DNA from: Bacteroidales bacterium
GTDB lineage: Bacteria; Bacteroidota; Bacteroidia; Bacteroidales; UBA932
Direction of reading: 5' to 3'
Assembly (NCBI GenBank): GCA_017437125.1
Contig: JAFSBV010000001.1
Location: 62,001-126,000, forward strand
DNA length: 64,000 nt
How positions within the stretch are numbered: position 1 is the first letter of the stretch; every line of letters starts with the position of its first letter. This document shows, piece after piece, positions 17,110-26,001 of the stretch. The translations under genes and the position numbers were made by a program. The notes under the pieces are model-generated. The model did no database searches and had not been told where the DNA came from. It was given only the letters and a program-made list of their open reading frames with translations.

Positions 17110-18279
17110 TTATCGGAATTTTCCGATTTCAATGCAGCATCTTTGGAGAATGTCGATGTTTATGAATCCATCGGTTTCAAGAAGTCCGGCAATATGAAGG
17201 ACCGTACCTGGATCATAACCGGTCGCGGAAGTTATTTCATCAAGACTGATCCCTCTTTCTTCCTTTATGATACGTATGATTCTGCACAACCTGTCCACGG
17301 TCTCAGAAGATCGGGACTCATTGTATGCATTCCTTATGACGTCTTCATAAGAAATCTTGTGCTTCCTGCATGTCCGGTCCAGCCTCAGACTTTCCAGAAG
17401 AGTGTCTGTCGATGTTATCGGTTCTGCTATCTTGTTTCTGATAAGCAGGTTGCATCCTTGGGAACATGGGTCGTCAACTCTTCCCGGAAGGGCATAGACT
17501 TCCCGGCTGTAGGAAAAAGCCAGCTTTGAAGTCGTCATTCCTCCGCCCCGTATCCGGGATTCTATAAGTATGGAGGCTTCGCTCAGACCCGCGATTATCC
17601 GGTTTCTTCTGAGAAAGTGTATCGAGAGAGGGGCTGTTCCCGGGGGATAGTCAGTGACCAATGCACATCCCGGTGTATTTAGAATCCTGTCGGCAAATTC
17701 AGAGTGACGGTAAGGATAGACGGCTTCCGGACCTGTGGCCATGACCGCTATTGTCGGCAGACCGTTGTCCAGAGCAGTCCGGTGCGCGCAGATATCCGTG
17801 CCTAAGGCCAGTCCGCTTACGATTACAGGCTTCTCCTGAGCTCCGGCCAGACCCGATACTATCCTCGTGCACCATTCCTTTCCATATGGAGTGATGTCCC
17901 GGGTACCTATCACTGCGATTCTTCTTTGCGGCTTCCACAATTCTCCCATGGGTGTCCTGCTCCTTACATAAAGACCTATGGGAGCGTCCTCACATTCGTG
18001 GAGAAGGTCAGGATAATCGTCTTCATTCCATCCTACGAATCTTATGTCCATGTCTTCGAGTCTGGACAGTTCTTCCGCTGCCTTCTCCACGGCAGCGGGA
18101 TTGAGCTGCCCTTTCATTCCCGTGTAAGGGCCAAGCAGGATATCCAGGTCTCTGTCCTTGAGCCTGAATGCCTCGGCTGCGCTTCCGAGGTGGGATATAA
18201 GTGCCAGTCCTATCTTCGGTTTGAATCCGAATATGCGGTTCAGAGCGCAATGGCATGATTTCTCTTCAATATCTTTCAT
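17110..18279 (-). CDS. dprA: DNA processing protein DprA
   Basis: A 389-residue DprA/Smf protein, which loads RecA on incoming single-stranded DNA during natural transformation. The Rossmann core is clear: VIVSGLALGTDICAHRTAL, TIAVMATGPEAVYP, FLRRNRIIAGLSEASILIES and SYSREVYALPGRVDDP with CNLLIRNKIA. An N-terminal helix-hairpin-helix-like region and a C-terminal winged-helix domain (about 325-385) complete the usual architecture. The gene lies between a hairpin and tatD. Confidence 0.95.
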   Translation of the reverse strand: MKDIEEKSCHCALNRIFGFKPKIGLALISHLGSAAEAFRLKDRDLDILLGPYTGMKGQLNPAAVEKAAEELSRLEDMDIRFVGWNEDDYPDLLHECEDAPIGLYVRSRTPMGELWKPQRRIAVIGTRDITPYGKEWCTRIVSGLAGAQEKPVIVSGLALGTDICAHRTALDNGLPTIAVMATGPEAVYPYRHSEFADRILNTPGCALVTDYPPGTAPLSIHFLRRNRIIAGLSEASILIESRIRGGGMTTSKLAFSYSREVYALPGRVDDPCSQGCNLLIRNKIAEPITSTDTLLESLRLDRTCRKHKISYEDVIRNAYNESRSSETVDRLCRIIRIIKEERGISLDEITSATGYDPGTVLHIAGLLETDGFINIDILQRCCIEIGKFR

Positions 18280-18290
18280 GCCTCAAAGTA

Positions 18291-18337
18291 AAGGCAAAAT
18301 CGGCTTCCCAGACTGTCTGAGAAGCCGATTTTGCCTT
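18291..18337 (-). terminator. Perfect 17-bp hairpin downstream of queA
   Basis: AAGGCAAAATCGGCTTC (18291-18307) and its exact complement (18321-18337) enclose a 13-base loop. Only minus-strand genes flank it, so it should stop queA transcription before dprA. The stronger T tract (18336-18341) actually faces the plus strand, so it would also block antisense transcription leaving dprA. Confidence 0.8.
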
Positions 18338-18394
18338 TTTTATAATAAGATTTTTCTTTTTCTTTAAAGAATTTCTTTTTTTTAAAGAAATGCA

Positions 18395-19444
18395 TCAGAT
18401 GATGAGGAGAGCGTCGCCGTAAGGACCGAACATATAGTCACCCTCAAGAGCCTCCTTGTATGCCTTCATCACATTTTCGTAGCCTCCGAATGCAGCTACC
18501 GACATGAGCATTGTCGAGCCCGGACGATGGAAGTTAGATACGATGGCATTAGGAATCGCGAATCTGTAAGGCGGGAATATGAACTTGTTGGTCCATCCGT
18601 CATATGCGTTGACCTCATCGTTTGTCGTAACATAAGTCTCGAGACCTCTGATTACGGTGATTCCCACTGCGAGCACCTTGTGACCCGATTTCTTCGTCCT
18701 GTTGATCAGGGCAGCGGCCTCCTCGGTGATGATGAGTCTTTCCGAATCCATCTTGTGCTTCGAGAGATCCTCTACGTCAACTTCCCTGAAATGTCCGATT
18801 CCCATATGAAGGGTGATGAACGCCTTGTTGATGTCCTTGAGAATCATTCTGTTGAAAAGCTCGCGGCTGAAGTGGAGTCCTGCAGCCGGTGCGGAAACGG
18901 CTCCTTCGTTCTTTGCGAAGATGGTCTGGAAGTTCTCCTCGTCCTCTGGAGTGACCGTTTTCTTCACCCAGTCCGGAACCGGAGTCTGTCCGAGACCGAA
19001 AAGCGTTTCCTTGAATTCCTCATAACTGCCGTCATAAAGGAAGCGGAGAGTACGTCCTCTGGATGTCGTATTGTCGATGACCTCGGCTACGAGACTTTCG
19101 TCATCTCCGAAATAGAGCTTGTTGCCGATCCTTATCTTTCTGGCAGGATCAACGATCACGTCCCAAAGCCTCTGCTCGCGGTTGAGCTCTCTAAGAAGGA
19201 ACACTTCAATGTCCGCTCCGGTCTTTTCCTTGTTTCCATAAAGTCTTGCAGGGAATACCTTGGTGTCATTGAGCACGAAAGTGTCATCCTTTCCGAAATA
19301 ATCGATGATGTCCTTGAAGAGCTTGTGCTCGATTTCACCTGTCTGCTTGTGTAAAACCATGAGCTTTGCTTCGTCACGCCATCTCGGCGGCTCCTGGGCG
19401 ATCTTCTCAGCCGGAAGATTGAACTGGAATTGTGAAAGTTTCAT
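18395..19444 (-). CDS. queA: tRNA preQ1(34) S-adenosylmethionine ribosyltransferase-isomerase
   Basis: A 349-residue QueA, which transfers and isomerises the ribosyl part of SAM onto preQ1-modified tRNA to make epoxyqueuosine. It begins [19 protein letters not shown], the family N-terminus, and carries [40 protein letters not shown] and [17 protein letters not shown]. The length matches the family. It is monocistronic, with an AT-rich spacer and then a perfect hairpin downstream. Confidence 0.96.
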   Translation of the reverse strand: MKLSQFQFNLPAEKIAQEPPRWRDEAKLMVLHKQTGEIEHKLFKDIIDYFGKDDTFVLNDTKVFPARLYGNKEKTGADIEVFLLRELNREQRLWDVIVDPARKIRIGNKLYFGDDESLVAEVIDNTTSRGRTLRFLYDGSYEEFKETLFGLGQTPVPDWVKKTVTPEDEENFQTIFAKNEGAVSAPAAGLHFSRELFNRMILKDINKAFITLHMGIGHFREVDVEDLSKHKMDSERLIITEEAAALINRTKKSGHKVLAVGITVIRGLETYVTTNDEVNAYDGWTNKFIFPPYRFAIPNAIVSNFHRPGSTMLMSVAAFGGYENVMKAYKEALEGDYMFGPYGDALLII

Positions 19445-19540
19445 AATCTATATTGTCGCAAAAATCATTAACTGCAAAATCATTTTATTATACGGATTTT
19501 TGCCGGTTTTGTTTCACATTGTAATCAAAAAACGTGAAAA

Positions 19541-20152
19541 TCATATCTTTGCTTCACGAAACACCTCTATTATAGACGGATATGTGTCAAGAAGGAAGGC
19601 CGGGAGACTGGATTTCGCCACCCATGCAGCCTTCGATATGTCCTCTTCTCTCTGCGGGGTTAGATCGACAGGGTCGGTGTAGAGCATGTCGTACCACCAT
19701 GTGTGCTTGAGATGCCATATGCCGTCGCGTCTGTAACAATGGTCGGTCACGCAGATGAGATCCCTCAGTTCGAGTTCGTCTATTCCTGTCTCCTCCTGAA
19801 CTTCCCTCAAGGCTGTGACACTGATTTCTTCCCCGGGATCCTGATGGCCTTTGGGAAGATCCCATAGCCCGTTGCGGCTGATCAGCAGATAGTCGCCACG
19901 CCGGTTGGATACGAGCCCTCCGCCTGCATTCACTTCCTTGAATTCCCTGCATATGTCTGTATATGTCTGTCCGATATCAGAGGTCGGTATGCAGACCCTG
20001 GTGAGGGTGGGCGAGACTTCCACCATACTGACAAGGTTGTGTATGTCAATGCTTTCCCCAAGCTTGAACTGTATCGCATTGGGGTCTGAAAGTGCCTGAT
20101 CTTCAGGACCGCATATTATTATGCAGCGTTTTTCGAAATAAATCCTGTGCAT
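19541..20152 (-). CDS. Nudix hydrolase
   Basis: A 203-residue Nudix protein. The Nudix box spans residues 102-124 (GHQDPGEE then REVQEETGI), matching GX5EX7REUXEEXGU. The N-terminal 70 residues form a separate, unassigned region, and the C-terminus contains HLKHTWWYDML, resembling the NUDIX/ADP-ribose or diphosphoinositol-type group. The substrate cannot be decided. It is transcribed divergently from pyrE across a 150-base gap. Confidence 0.88.
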   Translation of the reverse strand: MHRIYFEKRCIIICGPEDQALSDPNAIQFKLGESIDIHNLVSMVEVSPTLTRVCIPTSDIGQTYTDICREFKEVNAGGGLVSNRRGDYLLISRNGLWDLPKGHQDPGEEISVTALREVQEETGIDELELRDLICVTDHCYRRDGIWHLKHTWWYDMLYTDPVDLTPQREEDISKAAWVAKSSLPAFLLDTYPSIIEVFREAKI

Positions 20153-20218
20153 CTGTCGGGAATTTCCGCAAAGATATAAAATTCTTCTCCTTTTTTACCG
20201 ATTGTCAATCGTTTTGGT

Positions 20219-20226
20219 TATATTTG
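20219..20226 (+). promoter_or_regulatory. -7 box for pyrE
   Basis: TATATTTG followed by C, 78 bases before the pyrE ATG. The predicted transcript starts near 20232, leaving a leader of about 70 bases that contains a hairpin and a short open frame. Confidence 0.65.
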
Positions 20227-20240
20227 CACGTTACACTGTT

Positions 20241-20300
20241 CAGCATATGATTTGCATATGCTGGCGGATGACCGGAATCAAGATAATCATTAAACAATAA
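20241..20300 (+). promoter_or_regulatory. Hairpin and 17-codon leader frame before pyrE
   Basis: CAGCATATG and CATATGCTG (20241-20263) form a 9-bp hairpin with a five-base loop. An ATG inside it (20247) opens a 17-codon frame (MICICWRMTGIKIIIKQ) whose TAA at 20298-20300 ends three bases before the pyrE ATG. No Shine-Dalgarno is obvious. It could be a translated leader controlling pyrE, or coincidence. Confidence 0.3.
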
Positions 20301-20303
20301 AAT

Positions 20304-20942
20304 ATGGAAACAGTAGAGAAAGCTGTAGCCAAGTCCCTTTTGGACATCAAGGCTGTATTGTTGAGCCCTGAAAAACCTTTTACATGGGCTTCTGGATGGC
20401 TGTCACCTATATATTGTGACAACAGAAGGATTCTTTCATATCCTCAGATCCGTGAAAACGTGTGCAGATGGATGGCTGACATCATAGAAAAGCAGTATCC
20501 TGACGTAGAGGTGATAGCTGGTGTCGCAACCGGTGCGATAGCTCATGGATATCTCGTGGCTCACCTCCTTGGAAAGCCTTTCTGCTATGTAAGACCTAAG
20601 CCGAAGGATCATGGAACAGGTTCCCAGATCGAGGGAATCCTTGAAAGAGGTTCAAAGGTCGTGATTGTAGAGGATCTTATCTCGACAGGTATGAGCAGTC
20701 TTGCGGCTAAGAATGCTCTTGTAAATGCCGGCGCTGATGTGATGGGCATGGTAGCGATATTCTCATATAACTTCAATCATGCGCGCAAGGCGTTCGAGGA
20801 TGCGAATGTCGAGCTTACGACACTTTCTAACTATGATACCCTTATCGAGGTTGCGCATGAGACAGGTTATGTGAAGGAGTCTGACATCGAGGTCCTCAAA
20901 CAGTGGAGATTCTCTCCTTCAACCTGGGGAAAGAACGCATAG
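20304..20942 (+). CDS. pyrE: Orotate phosphoribosyltransferase
   Basis: A 212-residue PyrE, which joins orotate to PRPP to give OMP in pyrimidine synthesis. The PRPP-binding motif VVIVEDLISTGMSS and the preceding CYVRPKPKDHGTG loop are diagnostic, and the N-terminal FTWASGWLSPIYCDNR is the orotate-binding part. It is first in a run of five plus-strand genes, with a two-base gap to the SRPBCC gene. Confidence 0.96.
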   Translation: METVEKAVAKSLLDIKAVLLSPEKPFTWASGWLSPIYCDNRRILSYPQIRENVCRWMADIIEKQYPDVEVIAGVATGAIAHGYLVAHLLGKPFCYVRPKPKDHGTGSQIEGILERGSKVVIVEDLISTGMSSLAAKNALVNAGADVMGMVAIFSYNFNHARKAFEDANVELTTLSNYDTLIEVAHETGYVKESDIEVLKQWRFSPSTWGKNA

Positions 20943-20944
20943 AC

Positions 20945-21415
20945 ATGGCGGAGTTCAGAAGTAAGAAGGCCGTTGTTTCTAAGGCCCCATATGAGTTGTA
21001 CATGGCTTTTGTTGACATGCGCAATTTCGTTCAGTTCCTTCCTGAGGACAAGAAGGCAGATGTTACAGCTGACTATGACAGTATCCATGCTGTCGTACAG
21101 GGTTTCAACATAGGTGTACGCGTGAGGGAAAGGATTCCTTATTCGAGGATCGAGTTCGTCGATGACGGTGCTCCGTTCAACTTTTTCCTGACCCTTCATT
21201 TCGATGCCGCTTCTGATCCGTACAAGACGGATTTCCAGATTGTGGTCGATGCCGATCTGAACTTCATGATGAAGACATTGCTCGGATGCAAGATCAAGGA
21301 TGCCCTTGACAAGATTGTGGATTCTCTCGTTGCGATGTCCGAAGGCAGGATGCCGGAAGGAATTGATCCTTCAATGTACCCTGAGGGTTTTGACCCTTCC
21401 AAGTTCAGATCCTGA
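20945..21415 (+). CDS. SRPBCC (START-like) domain protein
   Basis: A 156-residue small protein with the pattern of a helix-grip SRPBCC fold: AEFRSKKAVVSKAPYELYMAFVDMRNFVQF at the start and a final long helix (KIKDALDKIVDSLVAMSEG). A glycine/proline tail follows (PEGIDPSMYPEGFDPSKF). An upstream in-frame ATG at 20903 lies inside pyrE; I chose 20945, two bases after the pyrE stop. The ligand is unknown; such proteins often follow pyrE in Bacteroidales, which suggests co-regulation rather than a shared pathway. Confidence 0.8.
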   Translation: MAEFRSKKAVVSKAPYELYMAFVDMRNFVQFLPEDKKADVTADYDSIHAVVQGFNIGVRVRERIPYSRIEFVDDGAPFNFFLTLHFDAASDPYKTDFQIVVDADLNFMMKTLLGCKIKDALDKIVDSLVAMSEGRMPEGIDPSMYPEGFDPSKFRS

Positions 21416-21417
21416 TC

Positions 21418-22794
21418 ATGATAAAGGAATCATTTGGAAAATATCTCGAAGAGGCGATAGGGAGCGACAATGCCCTTGTCGCTTTTTCTGCTTTTGACAG
21501 CCCGGCTTCGGTGGCCGTAAGAAGGAATCCGTTCAAGAACGGAAGATGCCCGGAAGGCCGTCCTGTCCCATGGTGCGGACATGGCAGACTGCTGGACAGC
21601 AGACCTGTATTTACATTGGATCCCCATTTCCATGCCGGTTCATATTATGTGCAGGACTCTTCATCCATGTTTGTCGGATATGCATTCCGTGAGCTTCTAT
21701 CAGGGCTTCAGATACCTTCCGGACGTCCGGTCAGGGTTCTCGACCTCTGTGCGGCTCCTGGAGGTAAGACAACGGACATCGCCGCATCTCTCCGTGAGGC
21801 TTTCGGCAGCAGCTTCATCCTTGTCTCAAATGAAGTCATGAAGGCAAGGGCCGGCGTGCTGGCGGAGAATGTTGCGCTCTGGGGTGATCCGAATGTGGTG
21901 GTCACATGCGATGATCCTCGTGCATTTTCTTCGCTTTCCGGATATTTCGATATCATCGTAGCAGATGTCCCGTGCTCCGGAGAAGGCATGTTCAGAAAGG
22001 ATGAGGAGGCTCAGAAGCAGTGGTCGGAGGATAATGTAGCCCTATGTGAGGCCCGTCAGAGGAGGATTGTGGCTGATGTATGGCCGGCACTGGCGGAAGG
22101 AGGCCTTTTCATATATTCCACATGTACCTTCAACCGATATGAGAATGACGGCAATGTGGAATGGATAGCAGAAGAGATGGGAGCGGATCCCGTTTTTGAT
22201 TACAGGGATCTGGAAACTGGTGATAAGGTCATAAGGACTCTGCATGGATATAGTCTTGTGCCCGGTCATGTGGAAGGGGAGGGACAGTATTGCAGTGCTC
22301 TCCGCAAGACCTCTGCCGTTTCCTTTGCAGATGTGAAGATACGCGGCGGGAAAAGTTCGAGGGTGAAGGAACAGCCTGTACCTGAGGCGGTTGCCGACCT
22401 TCTTTCAGAGGATGTTTCGTTGAGGATGAAAGGAGATACAGTGACAGCTGTTCCTCGACAGCTGGCTGAAGATGTGATGTTTCTCGAACAGCATCTTCAT
22501 GTGATAGCTGCCGGTTGTGCAGTGGGGGTGCTCAAGGGAAAGACCCTTGTGCCGGATGCCGATCTCGCTCTGTCAATCATCTTCAATGATGAGGCGTTTC
22601 CGTATGCGGAGGTTGACCGTAAGACGGCTCTGGAGTTCCTCCACAGGGATGCTGTCATGCTGAAGGATTCTCCGAAAGGTTATGTGATCATAAGATATGA
22701 AGGGGTGCCGCTGGGATTCGTCAAGAATCTGGGCAACCGTTGCAATAACCTTCATCCTCAGAGCAGGAGGATAAGGATGGACATTAACAGATGA
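21418..22794 (+). CDS. RsmF-like rRNA (cytosine-C5) methyltransferase
   Basis: A 458-residue SAM-dependent RNA m5C methyltransferase of the RsmB/RsmF family. The SAM-binding motif is LDLCAAPGGKTTDIA, the two catalytic cysteines lie in DVPCSGEGMFRKDEE and YSTCTFNRYEND, and the C-terminal part (about 370-455) matches the RsmF-type extension (FPYAEVDRKTALEFL and PLGFVKNLGNRCNNLHP). The likely target is 16S rRNA, position not determinable here. Its last codons overlap the next ATG (ATGA). Confidence 0.92.
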   Translation: MIKESFGKYLEEAIGSDNALVAFSAFDSPASVAVRRNPFKNGRCPEGRPVPWCGHGRLLDSRPVFTLDPHFHAGSYYVQDSSSMFVGYAFRELLSGLQIPSGRPVRVLDLCAAPGGKTTDIAASLREAFGSSFILVSNEVMKARAGVLAENVALWGDPNVVVTCDDPRAFSSLSGYFDIIVADVPCSGEGMFRKDEEAQKQWSEDNVALCEARQRRIVADVWPALAEGGLFIYSTCTFNRYENDGNVEWIAEEMGADPVFDYRDLETGDKVIRTLHGYSLVPGHVEGEGQYCSALRKTSAVSFADVKIRGGKSSRVKEQPVPEAVADLLSEDVSLRMKGDTVTAVPRQLAEDVMFLEQHLHVIAAGCAVGVLKGKTLVPDADLALSIIFNDEAFPYAEVDRKTALEFLHRDAVMLKDSPKGYVIIRYEGVPLGFVKNLGNRCNNLHPQSRRIRMDINR

Positions 22795-23723
22795 ATCATA
22801 TGAAAAGAATATTGATTGTTTTGGCTGCGGCTTTCCTCGGTACTGTTGCGGCATGGGCTCAGACGGAGTCAGAGAGGTATGAGCAGAGATATGAAATGCT
22901 TGTTTCCAAGATGGGAGCGGCCGGCGTAGGAGTGGAGACAGTCCTGAACAACTGGGAGAAGGTGGATTCCCTCAATCCCAAGATGCTTCTCGGAAAGTTC
23001 AGCTATTATTTCACAAAGGCCCAGACGCCTCAGGTGGTGATGAAGGATGCCAGGAAATATCTTGGCATGGAGCCGATCTTGACTCTGAAGGACAGTCTCG
23101 GCAACGATGTTTATTATTTTCAGGAGAATGTATTTGACGACGAGCTTTATGCTCAGGCGGTGAAGGCTGCCGACAAGGCGGTCGGAGCATGGCCTGAGAG
23201 ACTGGATTTCCGTTTCATGAAGGCGAATGCCTATATAGCTTATGAAAAGGAAAGTCCGGACATGGCTTTGGCTTATCTGCAGAACCTCGTGAACGAATAT
23301 GCATCAGGAAAGACAGAATGGGAGTTCGAAGGAGCTGAGATTGATGACGATTTCTTTGAAGAAGCGATGCAGGAATATTGCTTCAGCTTCTACAGCATCG
23401 GCAGCACTGCTTCCTATGAGGCTTTTCTTAAACTTTCGCAGCAGCTTAACGGACTCTATCCGGACAATATGGGCTTCCTGAACAACATCGGCTCATATCA
23501 TCTTCTCAAACATGACTACAAGACGGCTCTCAAGCATTACGACAAGGTTCTCAAGAAGCATCCGGATGACTACACGGCTATGCAGAACGGACTACTTGCG
23601 GCAAGGCGGCTGAAGAATCTCAAGCTGGAGAAGAAATATCTCGGTCTTATTGTAAAGCATGGTCCGGAGAAGGACAGGAAACTTGCAGAGGGCAGACTCG
23701 AGGCGTTGAATCTCAAGAAATAG
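22791..23723 (+). CDS. Exported tetratricopeptide repeat protein
   Basis: A 310-residue protein with a signal peptide (MKRILIVLAAAFLGTVAAWAQ, cleaved about residue 24) and helical repeats. A clear TPR pair is at about 225-285 (NNIGSYHLLKHDYKTALKHYDKVLKKHPDDYTA). A second ATG nine bases downstream gives an equally good signal peptide. It overlaps the methyltransferase by four bases and is one base from the FtsX-like permease gene. Partner proteins cannot be predicted. Confidence 0.85.
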   Translation: MNHMKRILIVLAAAFLGTVAAWAQTESERYEQRYEMLVSKMGAAGVGVETVLNNWEKVDSLNPKMLLGKFSYYFTKAQTPQVVMKDARKYLGMEPILTLKDSLGNDVYYFQENVFDDELYAQAVKAADKAVGAWPERLDFRFMKANAYIAYEKESPDMALAYLQNLVNEYASGKTEWEFEGAEIDDDFFEEAMQEYCFSFYSIGSTASYEAFLKLSQQLNGLYPDNMGFLNNIGSYHLLKHDYKTALKHYDKVLKKHPDDYTAMQNGLLAARRLKNLKLEKKYLGLIVKHGPEKDRKLAEGRLEALNLKK

Positions 23724-23724
23724 A

Positions 23725-24912
23725 ATGGATGCATCTTTCTTCATAGCGGGCAGGCTGCGCTTCAAGGGCAGGATCGCGATGGTATCTATCGCGATAAGCT
23801 ATCTTGTCATCATCATCGCGGTATCTGTTTCCTCTGGTTTCCGTCAGGAAATACGCTCCGGACTCTCGAAGCTTTCCGGAGATGTCCAGCTCATGCCTCC
23901 GACCATGAACGTGCTTGATGCCGGGCATCCGATTGATGAAGATGCTTCCTATATGCCGTATATCCGTGAGATGGATGATGTTGATGCCGTTCTTCCCGTC
24001 GTCTATCGTGCTGGAATAGTCAAGAACGGTGAGGATATACATGGAATAATCATAAAGGGTGTTCCTCGTGATGCAGGATTCATTTCAGATGCCTTTCCTG
24101 CAGATTCTGTCAGGCTTCCGGTATCGATCCCTTCACGTCTGGCGGAAATCTCCGGTCTGGAACCAGGTGACAGGATGCTTACATATTTTGTCGGTGAAGA
24201 TATCAAGGCACGTCAGTTCAATGTCGTTTCCGTCCATGAGGCGATGGTCGAGACAGACGACAGGCTTGTGGTCTATGCCGATATGGAGGATATGCAGAGA
24301 ATAAACGGATGGAATCCCGGACAAGTATCTTCCATTGAGATATTGCTTAAGGACAATGATGAGGAAGATATAGTCAGGAATGCAGAAGAAGCCGGCACTC
24401 TTGTCAATGCATATTCATCTGATGACGATCCGTCAGTCATCGCCGTCTCGTCGGTATCGAGCTATCCCCAGCTCTTCGACTGGCTTGACCTCATCGACTT
24501 CAATGTTCTCTTCATTCTCGTACTGATGACCATTGTCGCAGGATTCAACATGATTTCAGGACTTCTGATCATGCTTTTCGAGAACATATCCACAATCGGG
24601 CTTCTCAAATCCCTGGGAATGACAGACAAGGCTATCTCCAAGGTTTTTCTGTCAAGCTCCGCCGTACTGGTTCTCAAGGGAATGGCCGCTGGAAACATCC
24701 TGGCCCTTGTATTCTGCTTTATACAGAATACGACACATGTCCTCAGGCTTGATCCTGAGAACTATTTCGTGTCGTATGTACCTGTGAATCCGGATCTTGC
24801 GACGATACTTGCCTCGGATGTGGCATCATTCGTCATCATCATGCTCCTTCTGCTGATCCCGTGCCTGTTCATATCGAAGGTGGATCCTGCAGAGACTGTG
24901 AGAGTCAAGTGA
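23725..24912 (+). CDS. FtsX/LolC-type ABC transporter permease
   Basis: A 395-residue permease with the MacB/LolC plan: one N-terminal membrane helix (about 18-36, VSIAISYLVIIIAVSVSSG), a large periplasmic domain (about 40-255), then three helices (about 260-285, 308-335 and 352-388). LolC/E-type proteins extract lipoproteins from the inner membrane, plausible in a lipoprotein-rich organism, but no ATPase gene is adjacent, so this is not proven. Its stop codon directly abuts that of the convergent lytic transglycosylase. Confidence 0.88.
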   Translation: MDASFFIAGRLRFKGRIAMVSIAISYLVIIIAVSVSSGFRQEIRSGLSKLSGDVQLMPPTMNVLDAGHPIDEDASYMPYIREMDDVDAVLPVVYRAGIVKNGEDIHGIIIKGVPRDAGFISDAFPADSVRLPVSIPSRLAEISGLEPGDRMLTYFVGEDIKARQFNVVSVHEAMVETDDRLVVYADMEDMQRINGWNPGQVSSIEILLKDNDEEDIVRNAEEAGTLVNAYSSDDDPSVIAVSSVSSYPQLFDWLDLIDFNVLFILVLMTIVAGFNMISGLLIMLFENISTIGLLKSLGMTDKAISKVFLSSSAVLVLKGMAAGNILALVFCFIQNTTHVLRLDPENYFVSYVPVNPDLATILASDVASFVIIMLLLLIPCLFISKVDPAETVRVK

Positions 24913-25983
24913 TTACGCTTCCGGGCAGATCGTGCAGAATGCATTGTAGAGAGACAGTACGCTGTCTATGTATGCGATTGTCTCATATCCGTTGAATTTT
25001 CCGAGCTTTACGGATTCTTCGTTGAGGATGGAATCATCCCTCATGAGCGGGATAAGGCTTACAACGTCTTCCCAGCAGTTGCTGTCCATCTGACGTGATG
25101 CTGCGAAGTTCCTGCAGTCAGCGATTCTTCCTTCTCCGGCATTATATGCCGCCAATGTGAACTTCACAAGTTCATCGGGATCCATATTGCACTTCTCATA
25201 AAGTTTCTGGAGCCTTTTGAGGTGGCTTGTACCGGCCTTGATGTTCTTTTCAGGATCAAGGAGGTCATCGATCTCATAGTATCTTGCCGTCTGTGGCATT
25301 ACCTGCATGAGACCCATCGCTCCGCGGTGTGAACGGGAATTTATGGAGAACTTCGACTCCTGATAGATCACTGCCGCAAGCATCCTCCAGTCCCATCCGA
25401 GTTCCCTGGCATATTCACGGATGAGGTCGTCATACGGACTGATCGTTCTGGTCCTTATGCCTCTTTCCGCCTTCTTGTAAGGATTGAATGTACCGTTGTA
25501 CTCCTTCTTGGCGCTACGGTAGTATTCGTGGGAAGTGATATGGCTTATCCAGGAATTGACCTGTCTGAGCTGTCCTTCTTCCTTGACTGCCCATATGGTG
25601 CAGTCATCAATGTTCCTTGAGAGATTGAGACCGTTTTCGTCGTGGGCTTCGTCGTCATGCATTATGACGATATCAACCTTGCCCTGTCTGAGCGAGTCAA
25701 GCCAATTCTCTTTTCTTGATGCGGCTACGATAGTAACGTCACATCTGTTGTCTTCGGCAAACCTGTTGATCAGCTGATAGTTGAATCCGGTCTCGAGACC
25801 GTGGCTGCCATACATATCGTCGCACAGATCAATCGCGCAGACGATTTCAGTTCCTGCAAATACATCTGTCGAACTTGCTCCGCTGAGTGTCCTACCTCTT
25901 TCAAGGAGTGGAGTCATGCAGATCATGATCATGCAGATGACTGCGTTTCTAACTCTTCTTTTTCTTTTTTCAGTAAACTTCAT
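24913..25983 (-). CDS. MltF-like membrane-bound lytic transglycosylase
   Basis: A 356-residue exported murein hydrolase. An N-terminal membrane or signal segment (about 11-27) is followed by a periplasmic solute-binding-like domain (about 45-140) and an SLT domain (about 183-330). The catalytic glutamate is Glu209 in IYQESKFS, followed by GAMGLMQVMPQTA and FTLAAYNAGEGRI. The arrangement equals E. coli MltF. It follows the porin gene by 18 bases on the minus strand. Confidence 0.92.
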   Translation of the reverse strand: MKFTEKRKRRVRNAVICMIMICMTPLLERGRTLSGASSTDVFAGTEIVCAIDLCDDMYGSHGLETGFNYQLINRFAEDNRCDVTIVAASRKENWLDSLRQGKVDIVIMHDDEAHDENGLNLSRNIDDCTIWAVKEEGQLRQVNSWISHITSHEYYRSAKKEYNGTFNPYKKAERGIRTRTISPYDDLIREYARELGWDWRMLAAVIYQESKFSINSRSHRGAMGLMQVMPQTARYYEIDDLLDPEKNIKAGTSHLKRLQKLYEKCNMDPDELVKFTLAAYNAGEGRIADCRNFAASRQMDSNCWEDVVSLIPLMRDDSILNEESVKLGKFNGYETIAYIDSVLSLYNAFCTICPEA

Positions 25984-26001
25984 TATACACTACTTTCTGT
26001 G

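Noticed and set aside
16300-17529. Long plus-strand open frame opposite tatD and dprA
   Set aside because: It is antisense to two genes with clear family motifs and has no homologous pattern of its own.
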